This document shows positions 8,788-18,396 of a DNA stretch of 47,694 nt, piece by piece. The notes below the pieces were generated by a model that ran no database searches, was not told the DNA's origin, and was given only the letters and a program-made list of their open reading frames with translations. A program made the translations under genes and the position numbers. How positions within the stretch are numbered: the stretch's first letter is position 1; each line of letters starts with the position of its first letter. Where the stretch lies: contig NZ_JAMYXC010000030.1 of NCBI RefSeq assembly GCF_024159025.1, positions 1 through 47,694 of the forward strand, read 5' to 3'. Origin of the DNA: Limimaricola litoreus. GTDB lineage: Bacteria; Pseudomonadota; Alphaproteobacteria; Rhodobacterales; Rhodobacteraceae.

Positions 8788-9767
8788 GCTGCGGCCTCCG
8801 TCGCCTGGCTCAGGACGGCGGCGAGGGTGCGCCGCGTCAGGGGGATCTTGAAATCATTGCCGCCATGGCCCTTGGCCTCGGTCAGCAGGATGTCGGCGGC
8901 GCGGTCGAACAGCGCGGGCGACGGGGCCTCTCCGACGAGCGCCTCCTCGACCGCCCTGTCGCGCCATGGCATCGGGCCGAGGCCACCGAAGGCGAGCTGC
9001 GCCTTGGCGATCTTGCCGTTCTCCACCTCGACAACGGCGGCGACGGAAACGAGCGCGAAGGCATAGGACGAGCGGTCGCGCACCTTGCGGTAGATCTGTC
9101 GACCACCGGCGGGGGCGGGCAGGATCACGGCGGTGATCAGCTCGCCGGGTGCCAGCACCGTCTCGATATGCGGCGTGTCGCCTGGGCTGCAGTAAAAGTC
9201 GTCGAGCGCGATCTCGCGGGTGCCGTCCTGCCCCTCGACCTCGACCCGCGCGTCCAGCGCCCGCATGGCGACGGCCATGTCGGAGGGGTGGGTGGCGATG
9301 CACTGCTCCGATGTCCCGAGGATCGCGAGGATGCGGTTCATGCCGCCCATCGCGGCGCAGCCCGATCCCGGCTCGCGCTTGTTGCAAGGCTCGCCCCGGT
9401 CGTAGAAGTAATAGCACCGCGTGCGCTGCAGCAGGTTGCCGCCCGTGGTCGCCTTGTTCCTGAGCTGTCCGCTGGCGCCCGCGAGCAATGCCCGGCTCAG
9501 CACCGGCCAGCCCCTGCGCACCCGCGCGTCGGCGGCGAGGTCCGAATTGGTGACCAGCGCGCCGATGCGCAGCCCGCCGTCCGCCGTCTCCTCAATCCCG
9601 CCGAGCTCGAGCCGGGTGATGTCGACGATCCGCTCGGGCGCCATCACCTCGAGCTTCATCAAGTCGAGCAGGTTGGTGCCGCCGGCGATGAAGCGCGTCT
9701 CGGGGCCCGCCCCGTCGCGGACCGCCTGCGCCCTGTCGCCCGCGCGGATGTAATCGAAGGCCCTCAT
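8784..9767 (-). CDS. Molybdenum hydroxylase, FAD-binding subunit (PaoB-like)
   Basis: The FAD-binding subunit (327 residues) that passes electrons from the Fe-S clusters to the acceptor. I set the start at the ATG at 9767 ([11 protein letters not shown]), which overlaps the stop of the 2Fe-2S gene as ATGA; the frame is open further upstream, but that part overlaps the 2Fe-2S gene. FAD motifs are '[14 protein letters not shown]' and '[12 protein letters not shown]'. A Cys-rich insertion '[20 protein letters not shown]' follows, resembling the extra [4Fe-4S] site described for PaoB-type subunits. The C terminus carries the CO-dehydrogenase flavoprotein C-terminal domain. It is coupled at both ends by four-base overlaps. 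Confidence 0.92.
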   Translation of the reverse strand: MRAFDYIRAGDRAQAVRDGAGPETRFIAGGTNLLDLMKLEVMAPERIVDITRLELGGIEETADGGLRIGALVTNSDLAADARVRRGWPVLSRALLAGASGQLRNKATTGGNLLQRTRCYYFYDRGEPCNKREPGSGCAAMGGMNRILAILGTSEQCIATHPSDMAVAMRALDARVEVEGQDGTREIALDDFYCSPGDTPHIETVLAPGELITAVILPAPAGGRQIYRKVRDRSSYAFALVSVAAVVEVENGKIAKAQLAFGGLGPMPWRDRAVEEALVGEAPSPALFDRAADILLTEAKGHGGNDFKIPLTRRTLAAVLSQATEAAA

Positions 9768-10276
9768 GCCCGCGCCTCCTCTTTCGCGACCTGCCGGATC
9801 GCATCGACGATGCCCGGGTAGCACGAGCAGCGACACAGGTTGCCGCTCATCCGCTCGGAGATCTCCTCGATCGAGGCCTCGACCTGCGTCTCCAGATCCT
9901 CGGTGACATTGCTGGGCCAGCCCTTTTCGATCTCGCCCAGCATCGCGGTGGCCGAGCAGATCTGCCCCGGGGTGCAGTAACCGCACTGGTAGCCGTCATG
10001 CTCGACGAAAGCGCGCTGCAGAGGCGAAAGATCGTCGGGCGCGCCCAGCCCCTCGACGGTGGTGATCTCGTCGCCCTCGTGCATGCAGGCCAGCGTCAGA
10101 CAGGAATTGATCCGCCGCCCCTCGACGATGACGGTGCAGGCGCCGCACTGGCCGTGATCGCACCCCTTCTTGGAGCCGGTGAGGCCGAGGTGATCGCGCA
10201 GCGCGTCGAGCAGCGAGGTGCGCGGGTCGAGGTCGAGCGCGTGGCGCTCGCCATTGACGTCGAGTTCAAATTGCAT
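9764..10276 (-). CDS. Molybdenum hydroxylase, [2Fe-2S] subunit (PaoA-like, no signal peptide)
   Basis: The small electron-transfer subunit (170 residues) with two [2Fe-2S] domains. The plant-ferredoxin-type cluster is in '[16 protein letters not shown]...NSCLTLA'. The second, helical cluster is in '[15 protein letters not shown]' and '[12 protein letters not shown]'. Unlike E. coli PaoA there is no twin-arginine leader: the protein starts directly with [10 protein letters not shown], so the complex is probably cytoplasmic. GAAGGA lies upstream of the ATG. This is the first gene of the operon, and no PaoD/XdhC-type maturation gene is adjacent. Confidence 0.93.
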   Translation of the reverse strand: MQFELDVNGERHALDLDPRTSLLDALRDHLGLTGSKKGCDHGQCGACTVIVEGRRINSCLTLACMHEGDEITTVEGLGAPDDLSPLQRAFVEHDGYQCGYCTPGQICSATAMLGEIEKGWPSNVTEDLETQVEASIEEISERMSGNLCRCSCYPGIVDAIRQVAKEEARA

Positions 10277-10349
10277 CGAGGGGGATCCTTCGCACGGTCG
10301 GACAATTCCGGTCCAACCGACGCCGGCAAGCAGGAGTTCCCCGCACCCG

Positions 10350-10913
10350 CTACCTTTCGAGCGTTACCACCCCGTGCCACAGGCCGGGGTCCTCGATGAC
10401 GAAGCCGGTCTCGTGCAGCCGCAGCCGCGCATCCCGGCCCAGCGCCGGGATCGCATGATCCAGGCCATCGCGGACCCGGGCGAAGCTATGCCCAAGCGGC
10501 TCCAGCCGCCCGCCCTCCGTGGCGCGCAGCCGCGCCGTCTCGACCCCAAAAGGACGGGCATGGGGCAGATCGAGCCGGTTCAGCGGCACCAGCATCCAGG
10601 CCGGGGTGAAGCCGAGATCGAGATCGGTGCCGCGCACCGGCACCTGGCCCTCGATCGCGAAGCCCTCGTCCTGCCGGGTGATCCGGCAGGCCACAGGCCG
10701 CGCGCCGTGCAGCCCGGTCACATCCGCCGAAAGGCAGCGCCAGCCCGCATCGCAGCGCAGCGCGTAATCGAGCGCCGCCGTCTCGCCCGCCTCGTCCCAG
10801 CGCGCATGGCCGACGATCAGCCAGCCCTCGTCGAGCCGGGCAAGACGGCAGCGATCCGTGCCGTCGCGGTCGAGCCTGTGCCAGATCACGCTGGCGACGG
10901 TGGTGCCGGTCAT
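10350..10913 (-). CDS. Putative glycolipid-binding domain protein (DUF1089-like)
   Basis: A 187-residue soluble protein resembling the putative glycolipid-binding family (PF06475). It has an early Trp ('VIWHRLD'), a central 'ALDYALRCDAGWRCLSADV', and a late 'DLDLGFTPAWMLVPLNRLDL', the usual signature order of that family. I choose the ATG at 10913 because AGGAGAA sits at the right distance; a longer reading to 11000 has no such site. It sits between recQ and the molybdenum hydroxylase operon on the same strand. No catalytic residues are obvious, and the family's function is poorly defined. Confidence 0.7.
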   Translation of the reverse strand: MTGTTVASVIWHRLDRDGTDRCRLARLDEGWLIVGHARWDEAGETAALDYALRCDAGWRCLSADVTGLHGARPVACRITRQDEGFAIEGQVPVRGTDLDLGFTPAWMLVPLNRLDLPHARPFGVETARLRATEGGRLEPLGHSFARVRDGLDHAIPALGRDARLRLHETGFVIEDPGLWHGVVTLER

Positions 10914-11009
10914 CGCGGAATTCTCCTGCTGGGGTTGCAGGATGTTGGCACGGGCTTCGCCATGCTGTCCACGATCACGCATGCCTCGCACGGCGTCCAT
11001 GCGAGATGA

Positions 11010-13058
<2,049 letters not shown>

Positions 13059-13142
13059 CGGGGGCTTACCTCGGCTGGGGCGGCGCGTGGGCGCGCCGGT
13101 CCTGAAATGCGCGGCATCCCGGCGCGCAGGCCGGGGGCTGCG

Positions 13143-13430
13143 TCAGTAGAACGCGGCGGCGTTGTTCCTCAGGATGATCTCGAGCGCATAGATGCCGACG
13201 AGCACCACCAGCGGCGCGAGGTCGAGCCCGCCCATCTGCGGCAGGATGCGGCGCACCGGGGCGTAGAGCGGCTCCAGCAGACGGGTCAGACCGTCCCAGA
13301 TCTGCGCGACCAGCGGCTGGCGCAGGTTCAGCACCTGGAAGCTGATCAGCCAGCTCATGATGAAATGCGCGAAGATGAAGAAGGTCGCGATGTCGAGGAT
13401 GAGCATCAGGATCTGGAAGAGCGAGGTCAT
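13143..13430 (-). CDS. YggT family membrane protein
   Basis: A small inner-membrane protein (95 residues) with two predicted helices separated by 'LTRLLEPLYAPVRRILPQMGG', the characteristic YggT repeat with its Pro-x-Arg turn. I choose the ATG at 13430 (MTSLFQILML), because the in-frame upstream extension is hydrophilic and covers the divergent intergenic region. YggT proteins are linked in other bacteria to membrane/divisome organisation and osmotic stress; no specific role can be read here. It is divergent from the THEM6-like gene, with a 167-base region between them that is rich in dyads. Confidence 0.88.
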   Translation of the reverse strand: MTSLFQILMLILDIATFFIFAHFIMSWLISFQVLNLRQPLVAQIWDGLTRLLEPLYAPVRRILPQMGGLDLAPLVVLVGIYALEIILRNNAAAFY

Positions 13431-13528
13431 GGATGGTCCGTCCGGGGCTTCTTGGGGTCGCACGACAGGTAAGGAGCCAGACCCCCAAGAGCAATCCCGA
13501 AGGCCCGCCTTGCGACCATGGGTCCTTT

Positions 13529-13572
13529 GCGTCACCCGTTGACGCGCCCGTCACCCTCGCGCAACTTGCGCG
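13529..13572 (+). promoter_or_regulatory. Candidate promoter with two overlapping dyads
   Basis: TTGACG (13539-13544) followed after 17 bases by CAACTT (13562-13567) makes a plausible -35/-10 pair firing toward the gene at 13598. Two inverted repeats overlap these hexamers: GCGTCA-N5-TGACGC (13529-13545) over the -35, and CGCGCAA-C-TTGCGCG (13558-13572) over the -10. This is the geometry expected of a repressor-controlled promoter. No regulator is identified. Confidence 0.35.
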
Positions 13573-13597
13573 GCGATCCTCGCCTCCGGAGTTCCCG

Positions 13598-14167
13598 ATG
13601 TATCCCTTCATCCGCATGTTCTGGCAGTTCTGGCGCCACCGCAAGGATGCCCCCCTGCCCGTCACCGGCACGCATGAGAGCCGGCATGTCGTGATGCCTT
13701 GGGATCTCGACTTCTGGAACGAGCTGAACAATGGCCGGACGCTGACGCTGTTCGATCTTGGCCGGATGCCGCTGTCCAAGCGCATCGGCGTGATCGGCGC
13801 GCTGCGCAAAAGTGGCTGGGGCATGGCCGTGGCGGGTGTTTCGGTGCGCTACCGCCGCCGGGTGCAGGGCTTTGCCCGGCTGACCATGCGCAGCCGCGCC
13901 ATCTGCTGGGACGACCGCTATGTCTATACCGAGCAGGGCATGTTCCGCGCCGATGGCGAATGCACGAGCCACGCGCTGGTGCGGCTCGCCATCACCGACC
14001 GCAAGCGCGGCGGCGTGGTGAACCCGGCGCGGCTGATGGAGGCGCTGGGACAGAACCCCGCCTCGCCGCCGATGCCCGAGTGGATCGCCGACTGGGTGCG
14101 TGCCGAGGCCGAGCGGCCATGGCCGCCCATGGCGGATGCGGGCGCCGAGGCCATGGCGGCGGAGTAG
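13598..14167 (+). CDS. Thioesterase superfamily protein, THEM6-like (hotdog fold)
   Basis: A 189-residue protein of the 4HBT/hotdog superfamily, closest in pattern to THEM6-like acyl-CoA thioesterases. The diagnostic region is 'VMPWDLDFWNELNNGRTLTLFDLGR' near residues 33-57, which carries the Asn-Asn and Asp positions of the active-site helix. It is followed by 'RYRRRVQGFARLTMRSRAI'. The start is the ATG at 13598, preceded by CGGAG; the frame is open upstream, but that covers the promoter region. The likely substrate is an acyl-CoA, by family. It is followed by a copy of the long palindromic repeat. Confidence 0.78.
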   Translation: MYPFIRMFWQFWRHRKDAPLPVTGTHESRHVVMPWDLDFWNELNNGRTLTLFDLGRMPLSKRIGVIGALRKSGWGMAVAGVSVRYRRRVQGFARLTMRSRAICWDDRYVYTEQGMFRADGECTSHALVRLAITDRKRGGVVNPARLMEALGQNPASPPMPEWIADWVRAEAERPWPPMADAGAEAMAAE

Positions 14168-14225
14168 CCCCCTGCCGCCCGCGCGCCTTCGACCCGCCGG
14201 GGCGTTCGCGGCCGAGGCTGCGCCA

Positions 14226-14290
14226 TGCGTATTTGGAGAAAGATGAACCGGGGGGCCGCGCCTTCCCTTTCATCTTTCTTTAAATACGCA
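14226..14290. repeat. Long imperfect palindrome, copy A of three
   Basis: Two 22-base arms (14226-14247 and 14269-14290) read inward as TGCGTATTTGGAGAAAG... and ...CTTTCTTTAAATACGCA. The only two non-Watson-Crick positions are G/T, so plus-strand RNA can pair along the whole arm through G-U wobbles. The centre is GC-rich. The element lies 58 bases past the thioesterase stop and is followed by the MFS gene. The same arms recur at 26044 and 33688, so this is a family rather than a single terminator. Confidence 0.85.
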
Positions 14291-14426
14291 AATCCCGCAG
14301 CCGATGGCAGGCGCCGTCCCTGCAATGCGGCGCAGGCCGGACGCAGCCGCGGCGAAATCCGCGCCGGGCCGTGGACAGTTCCGCCGCACCGCTGTCTGAT
14401 CCGCCCGAGCGGGACGGGGATCGGTG

Positions 14427-15788
14427 ATGGCGAGCAGGAAACGGATCTGGGGCTGGATGATCTTCGATCTGGCACAGCAACCCTATGCCACGCTCGGCCT
14501 GACCTTCATCTTCGGCCCCTATTTCGCCGCCGTCGCCACCGCGCGCTTTGCCCGCGAAGGGCTTTCCACGGCCGAGGCGGATGCGGCAGCGCAATCGCTG
14601 TGGGGCACGGGGCAGACTGTGGCGGGGCTCGTCATCGCCTTTACCGCGCCGGTGCTGGGCGCGCTGGCCGATGCCTCCGGACGGCGAATGCCGTGGATCG
14701 CGGGGTTTTCGGTCATTGTGGTGATCTGCGCCGCCTCGCTTTGGGTGCTGGAGCCCGACGGGGCAATACTGATCCCGGCGCTCGTGCTGTTCTTTGCGGG
14801 CTTCGTCGCCGCCGAATCGGCCACCAACGTCAACAACGCGCTGCTGCCCTCGCTTGCGACAGGGCCGATGATCGGGCGGATCTCGGGCTCGGGCGCGGCG
14901 CTGGGCTACTGGGGCGGGGTGGTGTCGCTGATCCTCGTGCTGCTGCTCTTTGCCGAGAACGCGAGCGGCGTGACGCTTCTGGGCCGTCCGCCTGTCTTGG
15001 GTCTCGACCCGGAGATGCGCGAGGGCACCCGCGCGACGGGGCCGATCATCGCGGCGTGGTACGCGGTGTTCATCATCCCCTTCTTCGCATGGGTGCGCGA
15101 CGCGGGGCCGGTGGCGCGGGCGCGGGTGACGCCGCGTCTGATCGCGGCGCGGCTGGCCGAGACGCTGCGCGACGTGGCGCGCCGGCCGAGCCTCGCCGCC
15201 TTTCTCGCGGCCTCGATGCTCTACCGCGACGCGCTGGCGGCGATCTATGCCTTTGGCGGGCTCTATGCGACGCTGGTGCTGGGCTGGTCGGTGATCGAGA
15301 TCGGCGTCTTCGGCATCATCGGCGCCATCGCCGCGGCGGTGCTGACCTGGGCGGGCGGGCTGGCGGATGCGGGGATAGGCCCCAAACCGGTGATCCGCGC
15401 CTCCGTCTGGGTGCTGATCGGCGTGTCGGTCCTCGTCGTTTCGATGAGCCGCGACAGCCTGTTCGGCATCGCTCTCGCCCCCGGCTCGAAGCTGCCCGAC
15501 ATGCTGTTCTACCTGTGCGGTGCGCTGATCGGCGGGGCGGGGGGCGCGCTTTACGCGGCCTCGCGCAGCCTGATGGTGCGCCATGCCGACCCGGCGCGCG
15601 CGACCGAGGCCTTCGGGCTTTTCGCGCTCTCGGGGCGCGCCACCGCCTTTCTCGCGCCCATGGCGATCACCTTCGCCACATGGATGAGCGGATCGGTGCG
15701 CGCCGGCCTGGTCCCGGTGATCGCCCTGTTCGCACTGGCGCTGTTTCTGCTAGGGTGGGTCAACAAGAACGGAGACCGAGCAGCATGA
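14427..15788 (+). CDS. MFS transporter, UMF1/Atg22-like family
   Basis: A 453-residue polytopic membrane protein with about 12 hydrophobic segments. The opening 'GWMIFDLAQQPYATLGLTFIFGPYF' is the hallmark start of the UMF1 (vacuole effluxer Atg22-like) branch, and 'APVLGALADASGRRMPW' is the MFS loop 2-3 motif. The bacterial members have no agreed substrate; amino-acid efflux is the role of the yeast namesake. The ATG at 14427 is preceded by a GTG in frame; the ATG is preferred with GGGACGGGGA upstream. The stop overlaps the mepA start as ATGA, so the two are cotranslated. Confidence 0.9.
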   Translation: MASRKRIWGWMIFDLAQQPYATLGLTFIFGPYFAAVATARFAREGLSTAEADAAAQSLWGTGQTVAGLVIAFTAPVLGALADASGRRMPWIAGFSVIVVICAASLWVLEPDGAILIPALVLFFAGFVAAESATNVNNALLPSLATGPMIGRISGSGAALGYWGGVVSLILVLLLFAENASGVTLLGRPPVLGLDPEMREGTRATGPIIAAWYAVFIIPFFAWVRDAGPVARARVTPRLIAARLAETLRDVARRPSLAAFLAASMLYRDALAAIYAFGGLYATLVLGWSVIEIGVFGIIGAIAAAVLTWAGGLADAGIGPKPVIRASVWVLIGVSVLVVSMSRDSLFGIALAPGSKLPDMLFYLCGALIGGAGGALYAASRSLMVRHADPARATEAFGLFALSGRATAFLAPMAITFATWMSGSVRAGLVPVIALFALALFLLGWVNKNGDRAA

Positions 15789-16693
15789 TCCGCCCCCTCG
15801 CCGCCGCCCTTCTGGGCCTCGGCCTTCTCGCCGCCTGTGAAAGCGAAGCGCCCGCCCCGCGCGCGGTCGTCTCCTCGCAGAACGCCAACGACAGCCGCAT
15901 CGCCAAACAGCTCTTCGGCCATGTCTCGACCGCCTCGTCGCAGCGCTCCGAATCGCTCGGCTTCTATTCCAAGGGCTGCCAGGCCGGCGCGGCGCAGCTG
16001 CCCGAGACCGGGCCGACATGGCAGGCGATGCGCCTGTCGCGCAACCGCAACTGGGCCCAGCCCGAGACGATCGACTTCCTGCAGGACCTGTCGCGCGAGG
16101 CCGCGAAGCTGCCCGGCTGGAACGGCATCTACGTGGGCGATCTGAGCCAGCCGCGCGGCGGGCCGATGCTGACCGGCCATGCCAGCCACCAGACCGGCAT
16201 CGACGCCGACATCTGGTTGCGCCGCACCGACCGGCTCGACCTGAGCCGGGCCGAGCGCGAGGCGATCTCCTCGACCAACATGCAGGCGCGTGGCGGCGCC
16301 TATACCAACGCCGACTGGACGCCGCAGCACATGGCGCTCGTCAAGGCCGCCGCTTCCGACCCGCGCACCGCGCGGATCTTCATCTTCCCCGGCGCCAAGG
16401 TCGCGATGTGCGACGCCGAGACGGGCGACCGCTCCTGGCTCAGGAAGGTCCGGCCTTGGTGGGGCCACAACACGCATTTCCACGTGCGGCTGGACTGCCT
16501 GCCCGGCGACAGCGCCTGCGAATCCCAGGATCCGCCGCCGCCGGGCGATGGCTGCGACCAGGCGCGCGAATGGCAGGCCAACATCCTCAACCCGCCCGCC
16601 CCCGATCCGGACGCGCCCGCCCCCAAGCCCAAGCGCGAGATCACCATGGCCGACCTGCCCGGCCAATGCGCCGCCGTGCTGGCGAGCGACTGA
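15785..16693 (+). CDS. mepA: Penicillin-insensitive murein endopeptidase MepA, lipoprotein form
   Basis: A zinc endopeptidase of the LAS superfamily that cleaves D-Ala-mDAP cross-bridges in peptidoglycan (302 residues). Zinc-ligand motifs are '[12 protein letters not shown]' (131-142) and 'HNTHFH' (228-233). The N terminus ([20 protein letters not shown]) is a lipoprotein signal with lipobox LAAC, so it is probably anchored in a membrane; E. coli MepA is soluble periplasmic. The family disulfide cysteines appear in 'SKGCQAG', 'AMCDAE' and '[12 protein letters not shown]'. The start is fixed by the ATGA overlap with the MFS gene. The C-terminal Pro-rich linker '[14 protein letters not shown]' precedes a short conserved tail. 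Confidence 0.95.
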   Translation: MIRPLAAALLGLGLLAACESEAPAPRAVVSSQNANDSRIAKQLFGHVSTASSQRSESLGFYSKGCQAGAAQLPETGPTWQAMRLSRNRNWAQPETIDFLQDLSREAAKLPGWNGIYVGDLSQPRGGPMLTGHASHQTGIDADIWLRRTDRLDLSRAEREAISSTNMQARGGAYTNADWTPQHMALVKAAASDPRTARIFIFPGAKVAMCDAETGDRSWLRKVRPWWGHNTHFHVRLDCLPGDSACESQDPPPPGDGCDQAREWQANILNPPAPDPDAPAPKPKREITMADLPGQCAAVLASD

Positions 16694-16697
16694 TCCG

Positions 16698-17552
16698 ATG
16701 AAAGCCATGGTTCTGGCGGCCCTGCTCACGGGCGGGGCGCCGTCGCAGCAAAGCGTCGATTACATCGGCAGCCATGTCTGGCCCGAGCAGGCGCATGGCG
16801 CGGGCGGGTTTTCCGCGATCGAGCTCGACGAGGACGGGCTCGGCTTCGTCACCCTGAGCGACCGCGCGCGGATCTTCGACGGGCGGCTGACCCGCGACGA
16901 GGAAGGCCGCATCACCGGGGTCGAGATCACGCGCTCCGAGCCGCTGCGCTCGGGGCGCGAGGGGATCATGACCGGCCATCTCGCCGACAGCGAGGGGCTG
17001 GCGATCGGCCCGGACGGGCGGCGCTGGATCTCGTTCGAGGCCAAGGCGCGGGTGCGATCGGAGACCGGGCCTCATGGCCCGCAGGTCCTGCCGCGCCCGC
17101 GGGCCTTTCCGCGGATGCAGTTCAACAGCGCGCTCGAGGCGCTGGCGATCGATGCGGAGGGCGCGCTCTATACCCTGCCCGAGCGCTCGGGGCGGCTCGA
17201 CCGGCCCTTTCCGGTCTACCGCTGGAAGGAGGGGCAATGGACGATCCCCTTTACCATCCCGCGCCGCGACAGCTTTCTCGTCACCGGTGCCGATTTCGGC
17301 CCCGACGGCAATCTCTACCTGCTGGAGCGCGATTTCGTCGGCATCGGCTTTCGCAGCCGGGTGCGCCGCTTCGCGCCCGACGGCACACAAGAGGAGGTGC
17401 TGCTGGAGACCGGCGTGGGCGTGCATGACAACCTCGAAGGCCTCTCGGTCTGGCGCGACGATCTGGGCCGGATCCGGCTCACCATGATCTCCGATGACAA
17501 TTTCCGCTTTTTCCAGACCACGGAGTTCGTCGAATACGCGGTTGATGAATGA
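16698..17552 (+). CDS. Esterase-like activity of phytase family protein
   Basis: A 284-residue protein matching the esterase-like/phytase beta-propeller family (PF13449). It has repeated blades such as '[25 protein letters not shown]', '[18 protein letters not shown]', '[18 protein letters not shown]' and '[20 protein letters not shown]'. The conserved C-terminal '[25 protein letters not shown]' is the family's calcium/phosphate-site region. The N terminus is weakly hydrophobic ([15 protein letters not shown]), a short candidate signal peptide. It begins four bases after the mepA stop, so the MFS-mepA-esterase genes form one operon. The true substrate is uncertain; 'phytase' here is a family name only. 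Confidence 0.83.
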   Translation: MKAMVLAALLTGGAPSQQSVDYIGSHVWPEQAHGAGGFSAIELDEDGLGFVTLSDRARIFDGRLTRDEEGRITGVEITRSEPLRSGREGIMTGHLADSEGLAIGPDGRRWISFEAKARVRSETGPHGPQVLPRPRAFPRMQFNSALEALAIDAEGALYTLPERSGRLDRPFPVYRWKEGQWTIPFTIPRRDSFLVTGADFGPDGNLYLLERDFVGIGFRSRVRRFAPDGTQEEVLLETGVGVHDNLEGLSVWRDDLGRIRLTMISDDNFRFFQTTEFVEYAVDE

Positions 17553-17621
17553 TCCGGGCCGGGGCATGGGCCCGCGCGCCACACCCCGGCTTCCCCAGCG
17601 TCACCTCTCGTGAATTTCTGT

Positions 17622-17650
17622 TTGACGACGCGCGCTTCCGTGCCAGCTTT
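17622..17650 (+). promoter_or_regulatory. Candidate promoter for the 17686 leader/sRNA
   Basis: TTGACG (17622-17627) is a near-consensus -35. The -10 candidate AGCTTT (17645-17650) follows after 17 bases and is weak. Transcription would start near 17657, about 14 bases before the AAAGGAGG ribosome site. Confidence 0.35.
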
Positions 17651-17685
17651 GGAACAGGCGAAACCAACTGAAAGGAGGTGATCCA

Positions 17686-17742
17686 GTGTCGAGAAGGGTA
17701 TTGGAGAAATGTGTCGGGACAGCTTGGGGAGTGCGTGGCTGA
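17686..17742 (+). CDS. Candidate 18-residue leader peptide (GTG start)
   Basis: GTG TCG AGA ... GGC TGA encodes MSRRVLEKCVGTAWGVRG. It is preceded by AAAGGAGGTGATCC (17671-17684), which is complementary over 14 bases to the conserved 3' end of 16S rRNA, with GGAGG seven bases before the GTG. Few genes in the window have a comparable ribosome site. The peptide is too short for a family call and has no run of one amino acid that would suggest a classical amino-acid attenuator. It does contain one Cys and one Trp. Confidence 0.5.
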   Translation: MSRRVLEKCVGTAWGVRG

Positions 17743-17810
17743 GGCAGCCCTTGGCCGCTGGTGACCCCAGGTGGACCTCGGTCTAACCGACCCACCTCCT
17801 GAACTTCGAA

Positions 17811-17844
17811 GGGTCGTTCCCCATCGCCGGGAACGGCCCTTTTT
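17811..17844 (+). terminator. Intrinsic terminator between the leader peptide and arfB
   Basis: GGGTCGTTCCC (17811-17821) pairs with GGGAACGGCCC (17829-17839) over 11 pairs, one of them G-U, with a seven-base loop. TTTTT (17840-17844) follows. It is one of the cleanest intrinsic terminators in the window, 51 bases before the arfB start. Confidence 0.85.
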
Positions 17845-17895
17845 GTATCTCGCGCGGCCCCGCGCTATCTGTGGCCCGAACGCGGGGAGGGACGC

Positions 17896-18306
17896 ATGCT
17901 GAGGATCGACGACCGCATCACGATCGAGGATTGGGAGCTGACCGAGCAGTTCACCCGCGCCTCGGGCCCCGGCGGGCAGAACGTCAACAAGGTCAGCACC
18001 GCGGTCGAGCTGCGCTTCGAGGCGGAGCGCTCGCCCAACCTGCCCGATCCGGTCAAACGGCGGCTGAAGCGGCTCGCCGGGCGGCGCTGGACCAATGACG
18101 GAGCGGTGCTGATTTTCGTGCAGGACACCCGCCACCAACCCCGCAACCGCGAGATCGCCCGCGAACGGCTGGCCGAGCTGATCCGTGCGGCAGTGCATGT
18201 GCCGAAGCGAAGGGTGCCGACGAAGCCGACCAAGGGGAGCGTCAGGCGGCGGCTGGAGGCGAAGAAGCAGCGCGGCGAGGTGAAGGCGTTGCGCCGCGAT
18301 CCATAA
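17896..18306 (+). CDS. arfB: Alternative ribosome-rescue factor / peptidyl-tRNA hydrolase ArfB (YaeJ)
   Basis: A 136-residue release-factor-like protein that hydrolyses peptidyl-tRNA on ribosomes stalled without a stop codon. The catalytic GGQ loop is in 'RASGPGGQNVNKVSTAVELRF' (~26-46). The protein lacks the codon-recognition domains of RF1/RF2. It ends in a basic tail 'KPTKGSVRRRLEAKKQRGEVKALRR' that enters the empty mRNA channel in E. coli ArfB. GGGGAGGG precedes the ATG. It lies directly after the leader/terminator at 17657-17844 and directly before the AT-rich island, which begins at its stop codon. Confidence 0.94.
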   Translation: MLRIDDRITIEDWELTEQFTRASGPGGQNVNKVSTAVELRFEAERSPNLPDPVKRRLKRLAGRRWTNDGAVLIFVQDTRHQPRNREIARERLAELIRAAVHVPKRRVPTKPTKGSVRRRLEAKKQRGEVKALRRDP

Positions 18307-18330
18307 CAATTCATGTGCTCTGCAACTTAG

Positions 18331-18375
18331 AGGTACTTTACAGGTACTTCTAATTGAAGATGTACTACGATGTAC
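18331..18375 (+). promoter_or_regulatory. Phased GTAC direct repeats upstream of the DUF262 gene
   Basis: AGGTACTT occurs at 18331 and 18342 (11-base period), and GATGTAC occurs at 18359 and 18369 (10-base period). This gives four GTAC cores on about the same face of the helix. They sit just upstream of the DUF262 start (18397), where an operator would be expected for an autoregulated module. No regulator with a DNA-binding domain is encoded in the island. Confidence 0.35.
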
Positions 18376-18396
18376 AAGCATTGAGGATGACCGGCC

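Larger units (their letters stand above)
17657..17844 (+). ncRNA. Candidate ~190-nt leader RNA/sRNA upstream of arfB
   Basis: This segment has a promoter-like start, a very strong ribosome site, an 18-codon reading frame and two hairpins ending in a clear intrinsic terminator. Hairpin 1 pairs AGGTGG (17769-17774) with CCACCT (17792-17797) and contains an inner CGGT/ACCG stem (17779-17789). The same CCACCT lies inside CACCTCCT (17793-17800), which is perfectly complementary to AGGAGGTG of the ribosome site (17673-17680). The two pairings exclude each other, the usual logic of a leader attenuator. The 5' end is assumed. It could be a free sRNA or an arfB leader. Confidence 0.5.

Noticed and set aside
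14225-15784. N-terminal extension of mepA in frame through the whole MFS gene
   Set aside because: It overlaps the MFS gene in another frame. The mepA start at 15785 is fixed by the ATGA overlap, the lipoprotein signal and the family length.
17671-17686. AAAGGAGGTGATCCAG as a remnant of a 16S rRNA gene (reverse strand)
   Set aside because: The match stops after about 16 bases and does not continue in the neighbouring 16S helix, so it is not an rRNA fragment.
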